A DNA stretch of 64,000 bases. Source: a virus. The notes under the pieces are model-generated. The model worked only from the letters and a program-made list of their open reading frames with translations, was not told the DNA's origin and made no database searches. This document shows, piece after piece, positions 8,332 to 17,090 of the stretch (position 1 is the first letter of the stretch; each line of letters begins with the position of its first letter). The position numbers were made by a program, and so were the translations under genes. The DNA lies in IMG/VR virus record IMGVR_UViG_3300009130_001305, positions 1-64,000 of that record. One strand, given 5' to 3'.

Positions 8332-9596
8332 AATTAGCAGTAGTATTATTTGGACAACCTAGATTTTGGGATTTAAGCTATAAGAGTATTATACAAGAAA
8401 CTACTTTCGAAAATAGCACCACGGATTATTATTTTCATTTTTGGGATAAAATAGCGTATAATACTGATGATCCGGAGTATAAATTAACCGATACAGACAA
8501 AGCAAATATAGTAGACGCTTATAAACCCAAAAAATATTCTTTTACTGATTATTCTATATTAGAAGAAACATGCGATGATGTATACCGTATAGTAAAAAAA
8601 CAAAAAAAAGAATTAAACAAATTTTTAGATGAAAAACACGGTACACCAGAAAAAGAATTACTACCAACAGATACTATAGAAGATATTATAAACAATGTTC
8701 AAAAACTTAACAATGATAATATACAGAGACACGCCAGTCGTTTAAGGAAGACTATTTTTGAAGTCACACAACCGAAAAATTTAACATATTTTCTTGGTCA
8801 GTTTGTATCATTACAAGAGGGAGCGAAGTTGGTAGAAGAAGAAGGAGAGGAATATGATTATATTTTTAGATTAAGAACGGATGTATTATTTGTTACTCCT
8901 GACTTATATAAAAATAAAACAGATTACTTAAATGATAAACAATTATTTTATAATAGAATAGAAAATTTAGATAAAGGTATTTTCTGTAGAACTGGGGATT
9001 TGCAAATCTGGGAAGGATCATGTCATTCAGACGATGTAGGTGTAAAAAACAAATTTGGATTACCGAACTACGGACCTAAGGAAAGAATTTTTTGTAGTAA
9101 ATTTAAGTATGCGAATAACAAAATGACAGCAAGGCCACATAAATCGAGCATAACGAAGAAGCTACATACATCGAATAGTAAAAATACAAAATCTTATACA
9201 TATAACCCTGAAACACAATACTTACACATGAAAGACTGGTTTATGGTAGGATCTGGTTCAGAAATGTTATTAAGTATGAAACAATATGTTAACACTATTA
9301 TACATTTAATTAAAAAATCTAAACAATTTCTAATAGAAAATGGTATAGATAATAACTGGGCTGCTGGGGAGCTCGTATGCGGAGAAGTTTTAGGTTTAAA
9401 TGGTATATGTGCTTCAGAATTAGGTTTTGAGCATTATAATAAAATGATTATTCCTAACCGATTTATAAAAATTGCTAATGAACATACTAAAGAATTTATT
9501 TTAAACCGACCTCATGTTAGAGTATTAGCGGATTCTGATATATCGGTAGAGGAACAATATAAAAAATTAATACATACTACTAAAAATTCAGACTAG
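8328..9596 (+). CDS. GQPRF-family putative glycosyltransferase, plus-strand member
   Basis: This 422-residue protein is the longest member of a paralogous family found six times in this window. Shared landmarks are FGQPRF at the N-terminus (8-13), FHFWD at 36-40, YFLGQFVS, and YDYIFRLRTD in the middle. The last is a likely DxD-like sugar-nucleotide site, so I infer a GT-A-type glycosyltransferase. A Lys/Glu-rich insertion (about residues 75-150) sets it apart from the minus-strand paralogs. It is coupled to the radical SAM gene by a 4-nt overlap, and its end overlaps the convergent next gene by 4 nt. Confidence 0.65.
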   Translation: MKLAVVLFGQPRFWDLSYKSIIQETTFENSTTDYYFHFWDKIAYNTDDPEYKLTDTDKANIVDAYKPKKYSFTDYSILEETCDDVYRIVKKQKKELNKFLDEKHGTPEKELLPTDTIEDIINNVQKLNNDNIQRHASRLRKTIFEVTQPKNLTYFLGQFVSLQEGAKLVEEEGEEYDYIFRLRTDVLFVTPDLYKNKTDYLNDKQLFYNRIENLDKGIFCRTGDLQIWEGSCHSDDVGVKNKFGLPNYGPKERIFCSKFKYANNKMTARPHKSSITKKLHTSNSKNTKSYTYNPETQYLHMKDWFMVGSGSEMLLSMKQYVNTIIHLIKKSKQFLIENGIDNNWAAGELVCGEVLGLNGICASELGFEHYNKMIIPNRFIKIANEHTKEFILNRPHVRVLADSDISVEEQYKKLIHTTKNSD

Positions 9597-10429
9597 CGAC
9601 AATTACGAGATGAAAGTGTCACCATATAGAGCCTATACATAAGGTTAATTTTTTTAAAAAAGTCAGTAATTTTTACAAATTTATCATATTGATGTATAAC
9701 ACATGGAATAACACTATTAATATAAATTATATTATTTTTTATTTTAATATCAGGTTGTTCATTACATTGCGTCATTGACGACATTGCACATACTAACCTC
9801 AAATAATTATTCTTAAGAATTTTATATTCAGGACGTGGTTCATTATAGACAAGACTATTAATTACACCTTGATCATTTACTTTTCCCATTCTATTATAAA
9901 CACATCTTTTAAATTTACTGTTATTATTCATACATATGAGTTGATATGATGTATATGCGGATAAAAACTGGAGGAAGTTTGCTAATGTATCAAAATATAT
10001 AGCACCTCCACATATGATATTATTATGTGATATGGTAAATTCGTCTTGCTCTGTGAAGAACACTGTTTTGTTTTTGTTTTCTATTTCATTAAAAATATTT
10101 TTTTGGAAAATTGTATCTTTACTATTACAATGAAAGAATTTATCATTGTTATTAAATCTATGTATATTTTGTTCAATATAGTTTCTATATAAATACCATC
10201 GTTGAACTGGTGAGTACATAACTGGAATCCAGTTACCTCTATTATTAATGTCTACAATTGTAAGGAAGTCTTTATATTTGTGAAATAGATCATCATCATA
10301 CCCATGGTAAAATAAAATTACTCTTATTGTATCATCATTTAATGACTGTATAGAGTCTAAAAGTATATTAATACCGGGATGATGTTTTCCTGTACTGGGT
10401 GTTATATGTTGGGTAAAAATATAATTCAT
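9593..10429 (-). CDS. putative glycosyltransferase-like protein
   Basis: This 278-residue protein is not assigned to a named family. The pattern is of a GT-A-like protein: a beta-alpha start, FFHCNSKDTIFQ near residue 100 as a possible DxD-type site, GGAIYFDT and a MGKVNDQGVINSLVY segment that often follows in nucleotide-sugar transferases, then CVIHQYDKF near the C-terminus (compare HQY/D motifs that bind metal). It follows a tiny basic ORF by 8 nt on the same strand. Glycosyltransferase function is an inference from these and from its neighbours. Confidence 0.5.
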   Translation of the reverse strand: MNYIFTQHITPSTGKHHPGINILLDSIQSLNDDTIRVILFYHGYDDDLFHKYKDFLTIVDINNRGNWIPVMYSPVQRWYLYRNYIEQNIHRFNNNDKFFHCNSKDTIFQKNIFNEIENKNKTVFFTEQDEFTISHNNIICGGAIYFDTLANFLQFLSAYTSYQLICMNNNSKFKRCVYNRMGKVNDQGVINSLVYNEPRPEYKILKNNYLRLVCAMSSMTQCNEQPDIKIKNNIIYINSVIPCVIHQYDKFVKITDFFKKINLMYRLYMVTLSSRNCR

Positions 10430-10437
10430 TCACCAGG

Positions 10438-10551
10438 CTACATAAAAGGATAATTATTACCAGAATCATATCTCTTTTTATGATATTTCTGCAAATACCA
10501 TTGTTTTAAAGACGCAATCTTTAATCGTATTTTTAATAATATTTTTTTCAT
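10438..10551 (-). CDS. small basic protein, 37 aa
   Basis: ATG at 10549-10551 overlaps the stop of the SGNH-like gene as ATGA, and the frame runs for 37 codons to TAG at 10438-10440, leaving 8 nt to the next gene. The product is rich in Lys, Leu, Tyr and Arg, with an N-terminal KKILLKIRLKIASLKQWYL stretch that could form an amphipathic helix. No family is recognised. The coupling and spacing support translation, but it may be chance. Confidence 0.4.
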   Translation of the reverse strand: MKKILLKIRLKIASLKQWYLQKYHKKRYDSGNNYPFM

Positions 10552-11414
10552 AAAAACTGTTTAATTTTTTCTGCTATTAATTTTGCTCCTTCATCATTAG
10601 GATGTCGAGTATCGTTCGTAAGATTATTTAAACGGAACCATTCTGTATTAAAGTTTTTTTCATTTATGTATGTTATATCATTTTTATTACAATAATCTGA
10701 TAAGTCTTTTTTATAAAACGGTTTACAAAACTCATAAATTAACGGCATGCCACTTTCTTCATAGCGTAAGAATATAATTTTTATATTTGGCCATTGTTCT
10801 TTAACTAAACGAACCGCTCTATCTACTTCGTTTATTGCTTTTTTAAAATATTTGTCTTCCGATTTAAATATATCCATAATAAATGAATTAATTGATATAG
10901 CAGTATGTGCTCTTAAAGTACTCCACAAAGTAGCTGGTATACAAAAATTATCCTTAATATGAGTCCATGAAAAATTATCATACGTAAATTTAAAAAAATG
11001 TTTATTATAATCATCTGGCTCAAGTTCAACAACACTGACGACACATTGCTGATTTGGTTTTATGACTCGTTTCTTTTTCATAAAACCTCTCAAGTCTCGA
11101 CCTGCCTTATCAGTCCAATAATTCATTGGAGCTTCAAAAAATTTTTCGTCAGTTAAGTTTAAATACAGGGTTTGTCTTGACGGGCTTGGTATTTGAAAAA
11201 TAAAATGTGTTAATTCGTTATTTAAACTATCAAGCTCGGCCTTCTTTATAAATTTCTCAACACGAGAGGAATCAATACCAGTCCCTGGTTTAGCAATATT
11301 ATATATTTGACCCGGTAAAAAATCACAATAAGATGTTCTGCTTCCATGGTAATTGATTTCTTCATCAGTTACCGATTTTGCAGAATGTGAGCACCCGTCG
11401 TTTAATATCACCAT
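10548..11414 (-). CDS. SGNH/GDSL-like hydrolase
   Basis: This 288-residue protein begins with ILNDGCSHS (residues 3-11), matching block I of the SGNH family (GDS with catalytic Ser), and ends with DTRHPNDEGAKLIAEKI, matching block V (D-x-x-H with catalytic Asp/His). Such enzymes remove or transfer acyl groups on lipids and sugars. Inside a glycan cluster an O-acetyl esterase or transferase for a polysaccharide is a reasonable inference. The middle of the protein (about 70-200) is less typical. A perfect late box lies 11 nt before the ATG. Confidence 0.6.
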   Translation of the reverse strand: MVILNDGCSHSAKSVTDEEINYHGSRTSYCDFLPGQIYNIAKPGTGIDSSRVEKFIKKAELDSLNNELTHFIFQIPSPSRQTLYLNLTDEKFFEAPMNYWTDKAGRDLRGFMKKKRVIKPNQQCVVSVVELEPDDYNKHFFKFTYDNFSWTHIKDNFCIPATLWSTLRAHTAISINSFIMDIFKSEDKYFKKAINEVDRAVRLVKEQWPNIKIIFLRYEESGMPLIYEFCKPFYKKDLSDYCNKNDITYINEKNFNTEWFRLNNLTNDTRHPNDEGAKLIAEKIKQFL

Positions 11415-11425
11415 ATCAATGTAAT

Positions 11426-11433
11426 TATTTATA
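11426..11433 (-). promoter_or_regulatory. late-promoter-like TATAAATA box
   Basis: Exact TATAAATA on the minus strand, with 11 nt to the ATG at 11414. This is the only clean late box inside the middle of the glycan island, so part of the island may be expressed late. Confidence 0.55.
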
Positions 11434-11435
11434 GA

Positions 11436-12338
11436 TTAATGTATTAGACGATAATCTATACCGTCTAAAGGTATTTTAAATTTACACCCTTGACTTGCGA
11501 AAAACTGAGGTATTACCTGATGATCGGTCAACAGACCTAAACGATCGCTTTGTTTGTCAATTGAAAACATCTGTTTGTATATTTTTTCTACATAATTATC
11601 AAAAATACCCTCGACTAAAACGTGTGATGTCGAAAGAAAAAAACAACACTGGAAATGGAGATCCACATATCTTGTATAATAAAATAATGGATCATTATGA
11701 TATTTAATATCTATATTACCAAATGGAAATTGTATTAACATTTTCATTTTTGGACGTGTACAATATGATATAATATCACATTCAGGTAATTTTATTTCTA
11801 TATCAGATCTAGTTCTAATAATTAGATCATATTTTATATTATGGTTTTTTTCGTATTTAAGTCTTAATAATTGACATTTACATAAACTTATTACTTGTGA
11901 TAGAGTAGGGATATTAGTATATTTTACTATATCCCTAAATACCTTTAAATCTTTAAAATAGGAACACCATCCTTTAAAATACGTTGGTTTGATGATAAAG
12001 TCTTTAGTCAGGAAACTGTGAATATAATTAAAACTTTTATCTATTGGGTCGTTTAATTCTTCTTTACTTTCACATACACCTATAGTAGGCTCAAACTCAT
12101 TTTTTAGATCACTTGAATTTGCATATTTTATTTTAACATTATCCCTGTCAAATTCATATTTATATTGCTTATAAATATTTTCTGTTACGGAATCCCAAAA
12201 ATGATAAAATACATCAATATTAACATCTGCTCCATATTGCTTATAACAAAAAGCTTTTAATCTTTTAATACTAGCACTCGATAAATTACTCAATCGCGGC
12301 TCGCCGCTTAAACAAATAGCAATATTACACTTTGACAT
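11436..12338 (-). CDS. GQPRF-family putative glycosyltransferase, diverged member
   Basis: This protein of about 300 residues starts MSKCNIAICLSGEPRL, where GEPRL replaces GQPRF, followed by VFYHFWD and KYDLIIRTRSD (a DxD-like site). The YxGQ motif of the other members is not clear. The start at 12338 is preferred over one nine codons upstream, because the upstream gene ends at 12341 and paralogs start close to the first strand. It lies between the SGNH gene and a GT8-like gene. Glycosyltransferase activity is inferred. Confidence 0.6.
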   Translation of the reverse strand: MSKCNIAICLSGEPRLSNLSSASIKRLKAFCYKQYGADVNIDVFYHFWDSVTENIYKQYKYEFDRDNVKIKYANSSDLKNEFEPTIGVCESKEELNDPIDKSFNYIHSFLTKDFIIKPTYFKGWCSYFKDLKVFRDIVKYTNIPTLSQVISLCKCQLLRLKYEKNHNIKYDLIIRTRSDIEIKLPECDIISYCTRPKMKMLIQFPFGNIDIKYHNDPLFYYTRYVDLHFQCCFFLSTSHVLVEGIFDNYVEKIYKQMFSIDKQSDRLGLLTDHQVIPQFFASQGCKFKIPLDGIDYRLIH

Positions 12339-12340
12339 AT

Positions 12341-13129
12341 TTACTTTTTTCGGGCGTCGCGCCACTGCTGTAGCGCTAAGGAATAATCAAACGATGAATC
12401 GCTAAGTATTACATTTTTTAAAAAATCATATTTCATTTCACCAGTTCTACCAGGTATACCCGTATATAATCCAATATTCTTTTTATTATTTTTACTGTAA
12501 ATATATAAATTATCCGCTAATTCAAAATCTATATGTTTTTGTATATTATGCGTATGCATTAAGTGTGCCAAACTACACTCCTCTCTCAAAAACCCAATAT
12601 CTAATTTCCATAAATTATATATATCATTAAAATTAAATATCTCAGCTAAATTATATTTATAGTTTTTTGTTAAATAAAAAAAACTAGCATTAAAATATGT
12701 ATTAATATCTTTATCTAAAAATTGTCTACATAATTTAATAGGATCATGAACTGTTCTACCGGGTTTCTGAATTTTTCTTTTTATATTAAAACACTCGTCA
12801 TATTTAAATACATCAATATTATAATTTTTAATAAAATGATCACAATCAATATAAATCATCTTATCATAATTACTTTTATAAAATTCACGTATTAAGAAAA
12901 ATTTTGTATTCCATGCTTTATATTCATGCTTTATTTTTTTATTATAAACAATAGATATATCGTTGAGTAAGTTAGTAATGTCGTCGGGTATATCCTTTAT
13001 AATTTTTAAATCAGCACCATGAAAATCGGCATATCTTTTTATAGTTACAAGAGAGCTATTAATACAGCCATTTACTATATCAGAATGTTCATCTTCATAA
13101 CTACAAATAGTATATATAACTTTAGACAT
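12341..13129 (-). CDS. GT8-like nucleotide-diphospho-sugar transferase
   Basis: This protein of about 262 residues begins MSKVIYTICSYEDE. It has YDKMIYIDCDHFIKN near residue 100, where DCD is a DxD metal and nucleotide-sugar site, an NASFFYLTKN segment, and a SLAHLMHTHNIQKH region. The pattern suits GT8-like retaining transferases. The start at 13129 is chosen because it lies just beyond the TAA of the upstream gene (13132-13134); an earlier ATG at 13174 would run inside that gene. Confidence 0.65.
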   Translation of the reverse strand: MSKVIYTICSYEDEHSDIVNGCINSSLVTIKRYADFHGADLKIIKDIPDDITNLLNDISIVYNKKIKHEYKAWNTKFFLIREFYKSNYDKMIYIDCDHFIKNYNIDVFKYDECFNIKRKIQKPGRTVHDPIKLCRQFLDKDINTYFNASFFYLTKNYKYNLAEIFNFNDIYNLWKLDIGFLREECSLAHLMHTHNIQKHIDFELADNLYIYSKNNKKNIGLYTGIPGRTGEMKYDFLKNVILSDSSFDYSLALQQWRDARKK

Positions 13130-13131
13130 TT

Positions 13132-14541
13132 TTACCGGGTACCGAGATACACCCCCTCGCGTTGGCCATCCCAATTATCAAATCTATCAGTGTATTTGGC
13201 CCAATATGTACACTGATTGTCATGTACGATTTTATATTTACCTCCTGCATTTATTATATCAGATATCATAATAAAATCATGAGTGCGACGCTCTCTAGAA
13301 GTTTCTGGAATCGTTCTTAAAAAATCAGTCCTAACAATCACATTACTATGACCTACACTCCCTTTTACAATACCATCATTCTCATTTTTTTCCTTACCTT
13401 TAGACCGAATATACGTTTTACTTTTTCGAGCTCCTCGGCGTGTTCGCGACTCACCGACATAATCATCGAGAATAATCATATCGTAATCAGTATCTTTAAT
13501 ATAAGAAAGATAATTTTCAAAATGATTTTTAGTTATAATATCATCATCACTGAGCCATATAAAATATTCTCCTATAGCATATTTACGTGCAAAATTTATA
13601 ATACCGGTGCCCCACTTGCCGGGGCTTCCTAATATAGGATATTTTTTATAACCATATGGCCCAGATCCTTTCGATCTGTTAAAAAAATGAGGTACCGGGA
13701 GCACACTTTCTCCCCATTGCTTACTTGAATGTATTATATTACCACGTCTTCTGGCTCTGTTTAAGTTTTTATTAACCTCAACATTCGGTATAACTTCTTT
13801 TTCAAACTGTTCGCAACAATCTCCTACTATAAAAGCTTCCCAACTATTAATATTTTGCTTACAAATATTTAAAATTTGTCTTTTAGCTCCATTTGGACGG
13901 TTATAACATGGCATCACGGCAGTAATAACTGGTCTTTTAAGATGACTAACAATAACATTAAAATCGTTAACTAATTTAGTATCAAACCAATGCTGTCTAT
14001 CTCGTTTTCGTTTTTGATTTAGATAAACGTATTCAACTGACTCAGCGGAATCAATAAAACCAATACCGAAGTCTATAAGAGAAATATATCCTGCCTTATT
14101 CACGCAAACATTTGATTGTTTTACGTCTAAATGATAAATATTATTCTTTTTTAAATTATAAATAATATTTTTTATTTGATCGTTAATATTATCTAATACA
14201 TTATTATACTCACTGTGAGATTGTTGTAGCAATGTACAATGATACACGTTTTTAATTGTATTACCACAAAAATTTAACCATAGTTTAGGCTCTGTAGGAT
14301 CATCTTTTATAATTCTAGGGAAAGGATAAAAATTTACATTATACAAATCTTCATAATTTTGTTCCAATAAAGTTAAGCACTTTTTTTCGAATAAGTATTG
14401 CTCGGGACCAGCTACACCTAATTGATTTTTACTACTATAATATCGTTTTTCAACCTGTATATCTAAATTATCATCGTATATCGGTACAATTTCCTTTTTA
14501 GGATTTATTACTTCATCCTTATAAAATATCTTACATCCCAT
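13132..14541 (-). CDS. kinase-like domain fused to a GT2 glycosyltransferase
   Basis: This 469-residue protein has two parts. Residues about 20-195 look like a eukaryotic-type or lipopolysaccharide-type kinase: a possible ATP-binding Lys in VEKRY (30-34), a helix-C Glu, YHLDVKQSN at 136-144 (HxD...K..N catalytic loop) and LIDFG at 155-159 (DFG metal-binding). Residues about 204-469 are a GT-A domain: PVITAVMPCYNRP (start strand and loop of GT2), and YFIWLSDDDI at 326-335 with the acidic metal site. A kinase plus glycosyltransferase in one chain suggests sequential modification of a glycan. The start is close to the overlapping end of the upstream paralog. Confidence 0.75.
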   Translation of the reverse strand: MGCKIFYKDEVINPKKEIVPIYDDNLDIQVEKRYYSSKNQLGVAGPEQYLFEKKCLTLLEQNYEDLYNVNFYPFPRIIKDDPTEPKLWLNFCGNTIKNVYHCTLLQQSHSEYNNVLDNINDQIKNIIYNLKKNNIYHLDVKQSNVCVNKAGYISLIDFGIGFIDSAESVEYVYLNQKRKRDRQHWFDTKLVNDFNVIVSHLKRPVITAVMPCYNRPNGAKRQILNICKQNINSWEAFIVGDCCEQFEKEVIPNVEVNKNLNRARRRGNIIHSSKQWGESVLPVPHFFNRSKGSGPYGYKKYPILGSPGKWGTGIINFARKYAIGEYFIWLSDDDIITKNHFENYLSYIKDTDYDMIILDDYVGESRTRRGARKSKTYIRSKGKEKNENDGIVKGSVGHSNVIVRTDFLRTIPETSRERRTHDFIMISDIINAGGKYKIVHDNQCTYWAKYTDRFDNWDGQREGVYLGTR

Positions 14542-15565
14542 ATTTAAGAATCCATTTGTTACGGTTTAATTGCACTTCTATTTCGTCATATATGTCTGAA
14601 TTTAAATCATCTATAACTATAGTGCCGTGTTTATTTCTTAGCCAAGTTTCCTTACAACTATTTAAATACGCCACCCTAAAATATCTACATCTCTTAATTC
14701 TTTTAACTTCTATGTCAAACAATATAGCAATATCGCCAAACATAGCATCATGTCTTTTGTATATTAATAATTGATCTGTATTATGATTATGTATATCATT
14801 AGCTAATGTACAAAAAGTGGTAGTGAAAAAATACTTAAAAAAGCAATCCGATGCTAATCTGTTAGTCGCTATATTTACATCTCCCATTCTTAAGATATTA
14901 TGTCTATCTCGGTTTTGTACCATACAATCTTTTTTAAAATAATCAATCTTTTTATATGTTGTCCACTGCGGAGGGTCGTTAAATGGAAGCCATTTTTTAT
15001 AAATTATATCAATAGTCTTAGCAAATCTTTTATGTTTATTTTCTTCAAAATTATCTACATAATTTTCTCGCTTCGCAGCTAAATATTCTTCGTCAGATTT
15101 ATAAAACCGTCGATCTTTATAAATAAAATCAGACCGAGCCTTAACTACAACGTCATATTTAAACTTGTTTTCAACCTCATATTCCTCCATTAGGCAATGT
15201 GCATTATACACACTGACATATTGACCTAGATAATATCGATACCCTAGTGGATTAGATACTTCTTTAAAGCTTCCCTTTAATAGAAAGTTATGAACAGTGT
15301 TAAACGTTTTACACAAGACGTCTAAACGTTTATAGTCTTCGATCAACTGTTTTTTTACATTTAATTTAGTTAATCGATCTTTAACTAAACTACAATTATC
15401 AATATACCGTAATTGTTTATCGTCTTTCGGTGAAAAACCAACACCTTTCCAAAAATGAGCGAAAAAATCAAACTCTACACCGGGTAGATTAAACTCTTCT
15501 TTTAAATATTGCCATGTTTGCTCAAAAAAGCGAGGCTGTCCATATAATAAAACTGCTATTCTCAT
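14531..15565 (-). CDS. GQPRF-family putative glycosyltransferase, tandem member
   Basis: This 344-residue protein has the full family layout: MRIAVLLYGQPRF at 1-13, FDFFAHFWKGVG at about 32, YYLGQYVS in the first half and KYDVVVKARSDF (DxD-like) near 140. It matches the next upstream paralog closely in its first 45 residues (for example GVEFxFFAHFW). Translation is probably coupled to that gene (overlap 15562-15565, ATGA), and its 3' end overlaps the kinase-GT2 start by 11 nt. The role as a sugar transferase is inferred from the motif and context. Confidence 0.65.
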   Translation of the reverse strand: MRIAVLLYGQPRFFEQTWQYLKEEFNLPGVEFDFFAHFWKGVGFSPKDDKQLRYIDNCSLVKDRLTKLNVKKQLIEDYKRLDVLCKTFNTVHNFLLKGSFKEVSNPLGYRYYLGQYVSVYNAHCLMEEYEVENKFKYDVVVKARSDFIYKDRRFYKSDEEYLAAKRENYVDNFEENKHKRFAKTIDIIYKKWLPFNDPPQWTTYKKIDYFKKDCMVQNRDRHNILRMGDVNIATNRLASDCFFKYFFTTTFCTLANDIHNHNTDQLLIYKRHDAMFGDIAILFDIEVKRIKRCRYFRVAYLNSCKETWLRNKHGTIVIDDLNSDIYDEIEVQLNRNKWILKYGM

Positions 15566-16491
15566 TTTGATTTCCTTTGGTTTATTGTTAATAATTGTTT
15601 TTGTATTTCTTCTTTAACATTACACTGCAAAGTAGGTAATATAATAGATATATTCTTATCATCTGTAATCCAAAATTTCTTACAATCTTCAAAATTAACT
15701 ACTCTATGACATCTACCAATTCCATAATTTAAAGTAATCTCTTCGACTTGTATGTCGAATAAATTAGCAATTTCTCCAATCATAAAATCGTGCTTTACAT
15801 GTAATTTAATATCTATAGGAACCAAAACATCTTTAATTAAGGCATTAAGATTAGCTAAAAACCAATATTTAAAAAAACAAGGCGCTGCTGGGCGTGTTGC
15901 TATAATATACGGGTCAAAGCTCCTTACATATTCTTTATTATTATAAATTTTCTTATTTACATATGTTGTTCTTATCATTTTTCTGCTCACATCAGAGAAA
16001 AGATAATTTTCTTTCTTTGCCGTAAGATAGTCTAACTCTGATGTATAACAACTCTTATCTTTATATACCCAGTCGCTACGAACTTTTATAACGATATCAT
16101 ATTTTATATCATTATCACGTTCGTATTGCTCCATTAGATTAAAAACCTCTAATAAACTAACATATTGACCGTAATGATACCTATTATCGGGATTAAATGG
16201 TTTTATTGATATATTACCTTTAGCAAGAGATCTAACGACTTCATTTGAAGAAGTAATAGTATTTAATTTGTCGTAATTAGTAATTAAATATTTTTTTATA
16301 TTTAACTGCTCCAATAAAGGAATTAAATCTATAATATTAGTCTCAGTGCTCGCGGGAGTATACCCTACTTTATCCCAAAAATGAGCGAAAAAATTAAACT
16401 CTACACCAGGTAAATTAAACTCTTCTTTTATTCTTTTATAAGTATATTTAAAAAAACGAGGCTGACCGTGTAGTAAAATAGCAATTTTCAT
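15562..16491 (-). CDS. GQPRF-family putative glycosyltransferase, tandem member
   Basis: This 309-residue paralog starts MKIAILLHGQPRF, then FNFFAHFWDKVG, RYHYGQYVSL and KYDIVIKVRSDW. The close match of motif order and spacing to its neighbours indicates recent tandem duplication. It is coupled to the upstream methyltransferase gene by a 4-nt overlap (ATG at 16491; methyltransferase stop at 16488-16490). The acceptor and donor are unknown. Confidence 0.65.
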   Translation of the reverse strand: MKIAILLHGQPRFFKYTYKRIKEEFNLPGVEFNFFAHFWDKVGYTPASTETNIIDLIPLLEQLNIKKYLITNYDKLNTITSSNEVVRSLAKGNISIKPFNPDNRYHYGQYVSLLEVFNLMEQYERDNDIKYDIVIKVRSDWVYKDKSCYTSELDYLTAKKENYLFSDVSRKMIRTTYVNKKIYNNKEYVRSFDPYIIATRPAAPCFFKYWFLANLNALIKDVLVPIDIKLHVKHDFMIGEIANLFDIQVEEITLNYGIGRCHRVVNFEDCKKFWITDDKNISIILPTLQCNVKEEIQKQLLTINQRKSK

Positions 16492-17090
16492 GTTTTAAAC
16501 CACCATGTAGGACCTTTTGTGTTTATTCTACCAGACAAACCATAATGCTGTTCACCGGTAACATTTAAATTTAATTTTTTATCAATTGCGAACTCATTAA
16601 TAATCTCCTGTACGTGTGGATATTGCCAGTCATGACCTGAGAAAATACCTCCTGGAGTTAGTTTAATAAACCAATTTTTTAAATTAAGTCGTAATTGATG
16701 ATGGGCTTTAGCATAACCGTCAATATAAATAAAATCAAAAAAATAATCGTCAAACGATTTAACTACTGTGTTAAAATCAGAGCGAACTACATTAATATTT
16801 GTAATTTTTTTGCGTGATATCTTGCGTTTAAATCGCTCATATTGTTTAGTATCATGTCGCACATCACACCAACTATCAATGCTCCAAAACTGATCAAAAT
16901 ACTTATGTACTTGAAATGTGAAATTACCTTTTGCCACACCTAATTCAACACCACGCTTGTTACAACCTAGTTTTTGACATAATGCTCCTATATCTTTTCG
17001 AGTTTTACATGGACCAATGACTTCTCCTTCTGTTTTATGAGACTCCCATTTAGGAACTTTAGGGACTATTATTATGTCATTTGTTTTCAT
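16488..17090 (-). CDS. class I SAM-dependent methyltransferase (Methyltransf_24 type)
   Basis: This 200-residue protein has GVELGVAKGNF at about 47-57 (motif I with E-x-G-x-x-x-G), FWSIDSW as the second acidic strand, FDFIYIDGYAKAHH (motif IV with IDG) and LTPGGIFSGHDW, a typical Methyltransf_24 ending. That family methylates hydroxyl groups on sugars or small molecules. It sits between two GQPRF paralogs and overlaps the upstream one by 14 nt. A sugar O-methyltransferase is the likely role. Confidence 0.8.
   Translation of the reverse strand: MKTNDIIIVPKVPKWESHKTEGEVIGPCKTRKDIGALCQKLGCNKRGVELGVAKGNFTFQVHKYFDQFWSIDSWCDVRHDTKQYERFKRKISRKKITNINVVRSDFNTVVKSFDDYFFDFIYIDGYAKAHHQLRLNLKNWFIKLTPGGIFSGHDWQYPHVQEIINEFAIDKKLNLNVTGEQHYGLSGRINTKGPTWWFKT

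Noticed and set aside
11495-11707. A 70-aa plus-strand frame
   Set aside because: It is antisense to the diverged GQPRF gene, with no conserved pattern or start signal.
13348-13632. A 94-aa plus-strand frame in the GT2 domain
   Set aside because: It is antisense to the kinase-GT2 fusion, whose motifs are intact, and its composition is low-complexity.
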